A stretch of DNA of 5,681 nucleotides from Bacillota bacterium. Lineage in GTDB: Bacteria > Bacillota_E > Sulfobacillia > Sulfobacillales > Sulfobacillaceae. The stretch is taken from positions 1 through 5,681 of the forward strand of contig JAKAAL010000328.1 of assembly GCA_021802375.1 (NCBI GenBank), given 5' to 3'. Position numbers and translations under genes: made by a program. Positions 1-5,201 of the stretch are shown here, piece by piece (position 1 is the stretch's first letter; each line of letters starts with the position of its first letter). Below the pieces are notes generated by a model. That model was not told where the DNA came from and ran no database searches. It was given only the letters and a program-made list of their open reading frames with translations.

Positions 1-732
1 AAATTTTTGCGCCATCGACTCAGGATGTTGATAGGAAACCATATCAGCCATTCTCGCAATCGCCAATCCCGACTCTGGATAGGGGCCTTCATAGTAGTCA
101 CCGCCCTGAAAATGAGGGTCAGTGACGATGGCCCGACGGCCAATCGAGTGAAATGCAATCGCCCAGGGCTCATGGGCAATAGGGGCACCCACCGCCATCA
201 CCGCGGATACTTCATCGGGGAAGAGGGCTGCATACGCGTAAGCCAACATTCCGCCCATCGATCCTCCAATAATGCGCACCCGGCCAGCGCGCCACTCGGC
301 CACCAGTTCGTGGGCAGCACGAGCCATGTCAAATAGCGTGAGGTGCGGAAAACGGCTCCCCCAGGGGCGCCCCTCGGGATCTCTCGATGATGGCCCGGTC
401 GATCCCATGGCGCCTCCCAACACGTTGAAAGACAGCACGTGAAATCGATTGGTGTCCAGTCCGGCGCCCGGGCCTACCACCCCTTCCCACCAGCCCAGGG
501 GTCCCCGCGCGTGATGGGTCGCGACATGGCTATCCCCTGTCAACGCATGAAAAACCACGACCGGATCGCCGGTGGACGGTCCCCACTCCTCGTAGGCCAG
601 CCCCCACTCGCTAAGGTGCATACCCGCATCGGTCACGAGTGGCGTTTGACCATGAAAATAGTGCACTCCATCCCAGGGAAATCCCTCTTGGGCCTGCCAA
701 GGCCATGGTTCTTGCACCACTGAGGGCGTCAT
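1..732 (-). CDS. metX: Homoserine O-acyltransferase (MetX family), N-terminal 244 codons; 3' end beyond the window
   Basis: MetX-family enzymes transfer an acyl group, usually acetyl from acetyl-CoA, to the homoserine hydroxyl, the committing step of methionine synthesis in the cytoplasm. The reading frame is open from ATG (730-732) to base 1 with no stop. Visible family marks are the oxyanion-region HALTG (residues 62-66), the stretch WWEGVVGPG (81-89), NVLGGAMGSTGPSS (103-116), the nucleophile elbow GGSMGG with Ser158, and PESGLAIARM (219-228). Family members are about 350-380 residues, so the distal third with the catalytic Asp and His is outside the window. The start follows a near-perfect AGGAGGT. 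It lies 39 bp downstream of the HEAT-repeat gene on the same strand, probably in one operon. Whether it uses acetyl-CoA or succinyl-CoA cannot be told from this part alone. The family call is firm; acetyltransferase is the default inference. Confidence 0.93.
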   Translation of the reverse strand, partial: MTPSVVQEPWPWQAQEGFPWDGVHYFHGQTPLVTDAGMHLSEWGLAYEEWGPSTGDPVVVFHALTGDSHVATHHARGPLGWWEGVVGPGAGLDTNRFHVLSFNVLGGAMGSTGPSSRDPEGRPWGSRFPHLTLFDMARAAHELVAEWRAGRVRIIGGSMGGMLAYAYAALFPDEVSAVMAVGAPIAHEPWAIAFHSIGRRAIVTDPHFQGGDYYEGPYPESGLAIARMADMVSYQHPESMAQKF

Positions 733-737
733 GGTCC

Positions 738-744
738 ACCTCCT
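738..744 (-). promoter_or_regulatory. Ribosome binding site of metX
   Basis: The minus strand reads AGGAGGT here, 5 bases before the ATG at 730-732. It is the strongest Shine-Dalgarno match in the window. It fixes the metX start and suggests high translation independent of the upstream gene. Confidence 0.8.
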
Positions 745-771
745 CATATTCCTAACGATTATAGCAATCTC

Positions 772-1503
772 TCAGCCGGACAGGCGCAGCGCTCGAACCG
801 CGGCCCGGCGGACCCGGATATCGGGGTCGTTTTGGAGCGGCTCAATGAAATCCGCTGCCCTCACCCATAATGGCCGCGAGCGCTTCGCGGTAAAGGCAGC
901 CGCGGCGTTCCAGCGCGCCGCCCAGGAGGCTTGTCCAACCCACCTCGCGAGGTGAGGCAAAGTCTCCTCCGGATAGTCCGGCAATAGGGAGTCCCCAACG
1001 CAAAACGGACCTAGATTCTTTCTGACGAACTCCGCTTCAACGACAACCAGCCCATCCACCAGCGCGATGAGCGGCTGGATCGGAAGGTCACGAAACTTGG
1101 CCAAGCTTCGGATGGCGACCGCCACAGCCCGCTGAATCGCATCGGGGCCCTCTTCCACCCATTTTTGGTAAAGCCTCCCGGCACTAACCGGGTCGGCCCG
1201 ATACCGGTCAATCAAAGGAGATACCGCCCACTCGCGCACCTCCCAGTCGGGATCGCCCGCTAATCGCACCACCGCCTCGGAATACTCGGGCATTCTCATC
1301 CATAAGGGGCCGATCAGTTGGGCAGCCACTTCACGTGCGGCGGGGACTGATGAAGCTAAGAGACCGGGAATCCACTGTTGGGCGGTAGGAGCCAATTGGC
1401 CCACCAAGCAACGCTTATCCGAAGCCGGCAGCCCCGGCTTTTTATGGTGAGTTTTCGAGACTAAATACTGTTCCAGACTTTCTAAGGTCCATTCCTGAGT
1501 CAC
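772..1503 (-). CDS. HEAT-repeat protein, AlkD-like (possible DNA alkylation repair family)
   Basis: This 243-residue protein is predicted to be an all-helical, soluble HEAT-type solenoid. Repeat-like helices are visible around residues 54-80, 84-100 (DPDWEVREWAVSPLIDR), 121-137, 155-175, 189-207 and 225-241 (DPDIRVRRAAVRALRL), each with the D-x-x-VR-x-A pattern of HEAT units. The FVRKNLGPFCVGDSLL segment (159-174) and the ARWNAAAAF segment (197-204) resemble proteins annotated as DNA alkylation repair (AlkD-like). I cannot confirm the AlkD catalytic Trp/Asp set, so glycosylase activity is unproven. The chosen start is GTG (1501-1503), nine bases after AAAGGAG. An in-frame ATG at 1534-1536 has no ribosome site and overlaps the candidate -10 box. 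It precedes metX by 39 bp and is probably cotranscribed with it. There is no signal peptide or membrane segment. It could equally be a HEAT scaffold without enzymatic function. Confidence 0.75.
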   Translation of the reverse strand: MTQEWTLESLEQYLVSKTHHKKPGLPASDKRCLVGQLAPTAQQWIPGLLASSVPAAREVAAQLIGPLWMRMPEYSEAVVRLAGDPDWEVREWAVSPLIDRYRADPVSAGRLYQKWVEEGPDAIQRAVAVAIRSLAKFRDLPIQPLIALVDGLVVVEAEFVRKNLGPFCVGDSLLPDYPEETLPHLARWVGQASWAARWNAAAAFTAKRSRPLWVRAADFIEPLQNDPDIRVRRAAVRALRLSG

Positions 1504-1512
1504 AAGCCGACT

Positions 1513-1519
1513 CTCCTTT
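1513..1519 (-). promoter_or_regulatory. Ribosome binding site deciding the GTG start of the HEAT-repeat gene
   Basis: The minus strand reads AAAGGAG, nine bases before GTG 1501-1503. The longer ATG start at 1534-1536 has nothing comparable at a workable distance, so the GTG start, 11 codons further in, is preferred. Confidence 0.7.
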
Positions 1520-1534
1520 ACGGGCGTTTGTATC

Positions 1535-1563
1535 ATCGTACTGGCCTATCCCCAGAAGAGCAA
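1535..1563 (-). promoter_or_regulatory. Candidate sigma-A promoter for the HEAT-repeat/metX operon
   Basis: On the minus strand TTGCTC (1558-1563) and TACGAT (1535-1540) are exactly 17 bases apart, matching the -35/-10 consensus at 3 and 4 of 6 positions. Transcription would begin about 20-25 bases before the GTG start, leaving room for the AAAGGAG site. The match is moderate and based on reading alone. It lies in the 137-bp divergent gap between the HEAT gene and the oxidoreductase gene. Confidence 0.35.
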
Positions 1564-1596
1564 TGACTTGGAGTGGTTTACCGCCCTCAATATGGC

Positions 1597-1602
1597 TATG
1601 AT
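1597..1602 (+). promoter_or_regulatory. Candidate -10 box upstream of the FAD oxidoreductase gene
   Basis: TATGAT matches the -10 consensus at 5 of 6 positions and lies 38 bases before the ATG at 1641. No good -35 hexamer sits at 16-18 bases. The nearest TTG-containing hexamer, TTGGAG at 1568-1573, is 23 bases away. A TG two bases further upstream than the normal extended -10 spacing is also present. The divergent gap must hold a plus-strand promoter, but this exact placement is tentative. Confidence 0.3.
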
Positions 1603-1622
1603 ATCCCTAGCATGCCTTGATT

Positions 1623-1629
1623 AAAGGAG
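1623..1629 (+). promoter_or_regulatory. Ribosome binding site of the FAD oxidoreductase
   Basis: AAAGGAG stands 11 bases before ATG 1641, slightly long but usable. An in-frame TTG at 1617 lies upstream of this site with no ribosome site of its own, so ATG 1641 is the likely start. Confidence 0.65.
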
Positions 1630-1640
1630 CTGGCCACTCG

Positions 1641-2831
1641 ATGCAAAGTTTTTGGCAACAACACGAATTTCGCCCCTTTCCTGCCCTGTACGGTCACCAT
1701 ACCTGTGATGTGGCCATTATGGGAGCAGGCTATACGGGTAGCTGGCTGGCGTACTGGCTCAAGGACTCAGGCCTTAAAGTCATGCTGGTTGAACGTGAAG
1801 TTCCCGGATATGGTGCCAGTGGCCGAAATGGCGGTCTCTTATTGCAAGGCCCGGCTCAACTTTTGGCCGAAGTGACAAACGAAATCGGCACCGATGATGC
1901 CCTGAGGCTTTGGCGGATGACCCGCCAGGCATTGGATTGGGTGAGCGCCCTGGCTGATCAGTACCCCTTGGATTTGCACGTGACCGGCAGCCTTTATCTC
2001 GGCGCCTCAGACGAGCGCATTTTGGTCCAAGAGAGTGCCCGACTCGCCCAAATAGCCGGGGGTCGGGCCCAACTCATCTCCCATCACGAACAGCCCGCAT
2101 CGCTTAGGCGTCTGGAACTCGATCTCGGGGTGTTTTTCCCAGACGATGCCATGATTCATCCGTTAAAGCTCATTGACGCGCTTTTACAGGAAGCTTCACA
2201 AAAAGACGTAAGGGTGTATTCCCATACGGCCGTCCAAGCGGCCGACACCCGAGATCCCCAGGGACTCGCGCTAATCGGACCGGGGTTCCGTATTCAGGCA
2301 CAAAAAGTGCTGGTGGCCACCAATGCCTATATTCCCGATTGGCTTACGCTAATCACACCACATATCCAACCAGTGCGGGGTCAGGTGATTGCCACCGAGC
2401 CCCTGGGCCCTCTCGATTATGACTTTCCGGTGTATGCCGACCATGGTTTCCAATACTGCCACCAGCGCCGGGACGGCCGGATCGTGGCCGGTGGATTTCG
2501 CAATCTGGATCTCGATGGCGAAGTCGGCACGGATTTGGTATCCCATCCGGCCATCTTAGAACGACTCACGCAATGGGTCACCCAGATGGTCGGTCACCCC
2601 ATCGCCATCTCGGATGCCTGGGCCGGAATCATGGCCATGACCCGTGATCATCGGCCTTACGTGGGAATGATTAACGACCGCGTCGGTGTGGCCTTGGGCT
2701 ATAGTGGCCACGGTAGCACCGTCACCCCCATAGCTGCCAAACTCTTGGCCGATCAGGTGGTCGATGGCCGGCCCATCTTTCCCCCGTTGTCGATTGCCCG
2801 CCTCATCACCCAAAAGGGGTTGCCTTCATGA
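1641..2831 (+). CDS. FAD-dependent oxidoreductase, DAO family (gamma-glutamylputrescine oxidase/glycine oxidase-like)
   Basis: This 396-residue protein is of typical length for DAO-family flavoenzymes, which oxidise amines or amino acids to imines with release of hydrogen peroxide or electron transfer. The N-terminal Rossmann fold is clear: DVAIMGAGYTGSWLA (23-37) with GxGxxG at 28-33, and the ribose-binding Glu51 at the end of the second strand. GASGRNGG (58-65) is the motif seen in PuuB/OrdL-type members. VLVATNAY (223-230), RIVAGG (280-285), WAGIMAMTRDHRPYVG (327-342) and GYSGHG (353-358) complete the C-terminal FAD-binding signature. No signal peptide is present, so it is cytosolic. The substrate cannot be read from the sequence. 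Its stop overlaps the ATG of the phosphoesterase gene (ATGA at 2828-2831), indicating coupling. No polyamine or glycine-catabolism genes are in view to narrow the role. Confidence 0.88.
   Translation: MQSFWQQHEFRPFPALYGHHTCDVAIMGAGYTGSWLAYWLKDSGLKVMLVEREVPGYGASGRNGGLLLQGPAQLLAEVTNEIGTDDALRLWRMTRQALDWVSALADQYPLDLHVTGSLYLGASDERILVQESARLAQIAGGRAQLISHHEQPASLRRLELDLGVFFPDDAMIHPLKLIDALLQEASQKDVRVYSHTAVQAADTRDPQGLALIGPGFRIQAQKVLVATNAYIPDWLTLITPHIQPVRGQVIATEPLGPLDYDFPVYADHGFQYCHQRRDGRIVAGGFRNLDLDGEVGTDLVSHPAILERLTQWVTQMVGHPIAISDAWAGIMAMTRDHRPYVGMINDRVGVALGYSGHGSTVTPIAAKLLADQVVDGRPIFPPLSIARLITQKGLPS
2812..2819 (+). promoter_or_regulatory. Ribosome binding site of the phosphoesterase, inside the oxidoreductase gene
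   Basis: AAAAGGGG lies eight bases before the ATG at 2828, within the last codons of the oxidoreductase gene. Together with the 4-bp ATGA overlap it supports coupled translation and confirms the ATG start. Confidence 0.55.
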
Positions 2832-3892
2832 AAAAAACATTGATGCGTCGGATCGTCCTCATTGGCGGTTTTGTGATACTAGTGCTTATCGTACTATGGG
2901 GCTATCTGATCACCCGCCCATCCCGGCACTTGGCCTCCCAACCTCCGACGCCCCACCTCAACCACGTGTTTGTGATTGTGATGGAGAATCACTCACTGGA
3001 CGCCATGTCACCGAGCCTAGCACCCTATATCCACCAGCTCATTCAGCGCGATGGCTATGATTCCTGGTATTTTGGCGTCACACATGTCAGCCTACCCAAC
3101 TATGTGGCGCTTTTGTCCGGGAGCACCCACCACACCCATAGCGACAATCCCAACCAAACGTTTGGAGGAGTCACGCTTTCAGAACAGTTGACAGCCCATC
3201 ACATTAGCTGGCAGGCCGCGATGCAGAGCCTCCCCCAAGTCGGTTACTCAGGCAACTGGTACCCAGAAAAACCCGGCACCAATCCGGTCCTCATGCCCAA
3301 GAACGCCCTCTATGCGAAAAAGCATGACCCGTTTATGCTGTTCCCCCAAATTGCCAAACACCAGGCAGCCCACATCGTGCCTCTGGCCACCCTCACCCAT
3401 GAGCTCACCTTCGGTGGTGTGCCGCGCTTCGTCTTTATCACCCCTAATTTATGCAGCGATATGCATGGGCAGCCCCAGGGCTCAAGAGCCTGCCCTTCGA
3501 ATCATCCCGCCGCGTTGGTGCGAATGGGGAATGCATTTTTAGCCAAGCTCATCCCCAAAATCACCCATTCCCGCGCATTTACCGGGCATTCCGTTATATT
3601 TATTACCTGGGACGAAGCCCAAACGCCCCGGCAACTCTGGAATATCAGCGCCTGGAAGCGCTGGCTTGGGGCAGGGCCCCAAGCCCCCCACACCTTTTTC
3701 ATTCCCGTAGGTGGGGGTTCAGTGCCCCTAATCGCTCTCATCCCGGGAAAAGTTCAACCCCCCCATGTTAGCGTCTGGGCCGATCATTATAGTCTTTTGA
3801 AGACTATCGAGGCGGGGTTTGGTCTTCCCTATATTGGCCAGGCGCGATCTCCCAAGGTTCAGCCGCTTAGTCGGCTGGTGCGTCCGCGGTAA
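2828..3892 (+). CDS. Membrane-anchored phosphoesterase (PF04185 family, acid phosphatase AcpA/phospholipase C-like)
   Basis: This 354-residue protein belongs to the phosphoesterase family whose members hydrolyse phosphate esters, including acid phosphatases and phosphatidylcholine-type phospholipases C. A basic start (KK...RR) precedes one hydrophobic segment at about residues 9-28 with no lipobox Cys and no convincing signal-peptidase site, so it is probably an N-in signal anchor with the catalytic domain outside. Expected metal and catalytic positions are Glu53-Asn54 (VMENHS), Ser88 in HVSLPNY as the likely nucleophile, Asp211 and His213 in TPNLCSDMH, Asp262-Glu263 in FITWDEAQ, and His320 in ADHYSLL. 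Cys209 and Cys222 flank the metal site and could form a disulfide outside the cell. It ends 64 bp before the NfeD gene with no terminator visible. The substrate is unknown; acid phosphatase is the most cautious reading. Confidence 0.85.
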   Translation: MKKTLMRRIVLIGGFVILVLIVLWGYLITRPSRHLASQPPTPHLNHVFVIVMENHSLDAMSPSLAPYIHQLIQRDGYDSWYFGVTHVSLPNYVALLSGSTHHTHSDNPNQTFGGVTLSEQLTAHHISWQAAMQSLPQVGYSGNWYPEKPGTNPVLMPKNALYAKKHDPFMLFPQIAKHQAAHIVPLATLTHELTFGGVPRFVFITPNLCSDMHGQPQGSRACPSNHPAALVRMGNAFLAKLIPKITHSRAFTGHSVIFITWDEAQTPRQLWNISAWKRWLGAGPQAPHTFFIPVGGGSVPLIALIPGKVQPPHVSVWADHYSLLKTIEAGFGLPYIGQARSPKVQPLSRLVRPR

Positions 3893-3956
3893 TTGACACC
3901 AGGTGCTCGAAGCCCAGGGCCCAGGGGAGTATGATAGAGGCGAGCGAGGGATTTTC
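3893..3956 (+). promoter_or_regulatory. Short intergenic gap with possible weak promoter for nfeD-SPFH
   Basis: The 64-bp gap holds a perfect -35-like TTGACA (3893-3898) directly after the phosphoesterase stop, and a TATGAT (3930-3935). They are 31 bases apart, too far to work as a pair. TATGAT has only a weak partner at the right distance, TCGAAG at 3907-3912. A start near 3942 would leave a leader of about 15 bases, with GAGGG (3946-3950) six bases before the ATG. No terminator hairpin with a T run is present, so read-through from the upstream genes is plausible. Confidence 0.25.
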
Positions 3957-4172
3957 ATGAGCTATCAGTCAGCTTTAGATCGCCTTATCGGGCAAAACGG
4001 AGTGGTTGTGGAAACTATCCCGGCCGACCTACGTGGTCGCGGTGTGATTAAAGTGGCCGGGCAATTGTGGTCGGCCGAGACCAATTGGCTAGATCCCATT
4101 CCGGCTGGTGCCGACGTGTTGGTCATGGGTCGTGACAACCTTATCCTCGCGGTTCTCCCAGAAAGGATCTGA
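3957..4172 (+). CDS. Stand-alone NfeD C-terminal (OB-fold) domain protein, 71 residues
   Basis: The short protein matches the C-terminal soluble beta-barrel of NfeD proteins: GVVVETIPADLRGRGVIKVAG (about residues 14-34), then LWSAETNW, then the IPAGADVLVMG...LILAVLP pattern (about 46-68). NfeD proteins partner with SPFH/stomatin proteins, and the next gene is one. Ordinary short NfeDs also carry two or three membrane helices before this domain, and long ones a ClpP-class serine protease domain; both are absent here. The ATG at 3957 follows GAGGG by six bases. The frame is closed by TGA at 3894-3896, so no upstream start could add a membrane segment. The stop shares one base with the next start (TGATG, 4170-4174), a sign of coupling. 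No signal peptide is present, so the domain should be cytosolic. The NfeD call rests on the pattern and the neighbour. Confidence 0.78.
   Translation: MSYQSALDRLIGQNGVVVETIPADLRGRGVIKVAGQLWSAETNWLDPIPAGADVLVMGRDNLILAVLPERI
4162..4167 (+). promoter_or_regulatory. Ribosome binding site of the SPFH gene
   Basis: AAAGGA lies only four bases before ATG 4172, inside the end of the NfeD gene. The spacing is short, so translation probably relies on ribosomes finishing the NfeD frame at the TGATG overlap. Confidence 0.5.
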
Positions 4173-5137
4173 TGAACGTGTACACGGTCGTAGATATTGT
4201 GGTGGCCGTTGTGGTGATAGGGGCCGTGGTGCGCGGCTTGGTTCGGGTCGTACCGCAGGGCTCGCTGGGACTCGTACAGCGAATGGGCAGGTTTCAACGC
4301 GAAGCACCGCCTGGTATGGTGACAAAATTGCCAGTGATTGATTCGGTCCAACTTATTAGCACAAAATCCATCACCATTAATCTTGCCCCAGAGCCGGTGA
4401 TCACCGCCGACAACGTCTCGCCGGTTATCGACGCCTATTTCATCTACCAAGTGATTGACGCCAAGCTATTTGCCTATGAGATTCAAAATCCTGAAGTCGC
4501 CATCAAAAATATTGTGTCTTCCACCTTGCGCTCCGAAGTAGGCCAGCGTAAACTGGCCGACGTCATGACGCACCGCGAACAGATTAACTCCAAACTGCGT
4601 CAAGAACTCGATGAGGCTACCGGTGGCTGGGGCATTCGCATCGTACAGGCCTCTATTCGCCAAGTCGACTTGCCCAAAGAAATGCAGCAAGCCATGGAAG
4701 CACAAAAAAAGGCGGACGCCAACAAGTTGGCTGCTATTGAGCAAGCCCAAGGGGCCAAAGAAGCGGCCATCTTAGAATCGGAAGGGGCACGTCAGGCGGC
4801 CATCGCCCGGGCCGAGGGAGAAAAGCAGTCATTGCTCTTGCGGGCCGAAGCCACCCGGCAAACCCGCGCCATGGAAGCCGAAGGCGAGGCGCAAGCCGTC
4901 ATACGCCTGGCCGAGGCGCAAGCCCAAGCCGTCAAAGTGGTGAATAACGCCATGTTAGATCTCGCCGACGATCAGGAACACGGATGGAACGATGAGCGCA
5001 TGCGCACGGTACTCCAGCTAAAGCAGATGGAAACGCTGGCGGCCATCGGCCAGTCACCGGCGACCAAGATCGTGTTGCCGGCCGAGTTGCAAAATCTTGG
5101 CGGAATAATTACCGCCATCCAAGGGCTCAAAGACTAG
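4172..5137 (+). CDS. SPFH/stomatin (slipin-like) membrane protein with hendecad coiled-coil tail
   Basis: This 321-residue protein has one N-terminal hydrophobic segment (about residues 5-20), then the SPFH (Band 7) domain. Family marks include VVPQGSLGLVQRMGRF (26-41), PPGMVTKLPVIDSV (46-59), ITADNVSPVIDAYFIYQVID (77-96), TLRSEVGQRKLADVM (118-132), REQINSKL (135-142) and WGIRIVQASIRQVDLP (153-168). Residues from about 175 to 260 form an Ala/Glu/Gln-rich helix with an 11-residue period: small residues stand at 183, 194, 205, 216, 227, 238, 249 and 260. The tail VLPAELQNLGGIITAIQGL (301-319) resembles the C-terminal oligomerising segment of QmcA/paraslipin-type proteins. Stomatins form ring- or cage-like oligomers organising membrane microdomains, often regulating a protease or channel. 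Its partner here is the adjacent NfeD domain. The direct biochemical role is not known from sequence. Confidence 0.9.
   Translation: MNVYTVVDIVVAVVVIGAVVRGLVRVVPQGSLGLVQRMGRFQREAPPGMVTKLPVIDSVQLISTKSITINLAPEPVITADNVSPVIDAYFIYQVIDAKLFAYEIQNPEVAIKNIVSSTLRSEVGQRKLADVMTHREQINSKLRQELDEATGGWGIRIVQASIRQVDLPKEMQQAMEAQKKADANKLAAIEQAQGAKEAAILESEGARQAAIARAEGEKQSLLLRAEATRQTRAMEAEGEAQAVIRLAEAQAQAVKVVNNAMLDLADDQEHGWNDERMRTVLQLKQMETLAAIGQSPATKIVLPAELQNLGGIITAIQGLKD
4718..4951 (+). repeat. Seven-unit 11-residue (33-bp) repeat region encoding the stomatin coiled coil
   Basis: Residues 183-260 of the SPFH protein repeat a pattern of 11 residues, best seen as x-A-E-G/A-x-x-Q-A-x-x-x, with units such as RAEGEKQSLLL, RAEATRQTRAM, EAEGEAQAVIR and LAEAQAQAVKV in tandem. 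The nucleotide copies have diverged, so this is old protein-level periodicity rather than recent DNA duplication. An 11-residue period favours a nearly straight or slightly right-handed coiled coil. Confidence 0.75.
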
Positions 5138-5151
5138 CGTAAAGTTAAGGC

Positions 5152-5181
5152 AAAATCCCGGGAACTGTTCCCGGGATTTTT
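5152..5181. terminator. Bidirectional intrinsic terminator between SPFH and sod genes
   Basis: A 13-bp perfect stem (AAAATCCCGGGAA pairing with TTCCCGGGATTTT) closes a three-base CTG loop. TTTTT follows on the plus strand, and the AAAA on the left gives a T run on the minus strand. It begins 14 bases after the SPFH stop and ends 21 bases before the sod stop, serving both convergent genes. Confidence 0.92.
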
Positions 5182-5201
5182 ATGTTATCGCCGTCCGACT
5201 A

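Noticed and set aside
7..336. A 109-codon plus-strand frame at the left edge, and a similar one at 439-723
   Set aside because: Both lie opposite the metX frame, which carries clear family motifs throughout, so they are shadows.
1617..1640. TTG start adding eight residues to the FAD oxidoreductase
   Set aside because: It has no ribosome site, while AAAGGAG lies between it and the ATG at 1641, and the added residues do not belong to the Rossmann fold.
2831..2837. Run of seven A at the start of the phosphoesterase gene, and another at about 4704-4710 in the SPFH gene, as possible slippage sites
   Set aside because: Both simply encode Lys codons, the frames are intact, and no useful alternative frame opens after either run.
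3860..3877. Inverted repeat CAGCCG-CTTAGT-CGGCTG near the end of the phosphoesterase gene
   Set aside because: The stem is only 6 bp, lies inside the coding region and has no T run after it, so it is not a convincing terminator.
3965..4450. A 161-codon open frame on the minus strand across the NfeD gene and the start of the SPFH gene
   Set aside because: It lies opposite two well-supported coupled genes, and its product has low-complexity His/Arg/Pro-rich composition with no recognisable family. It is an antisense shadow.
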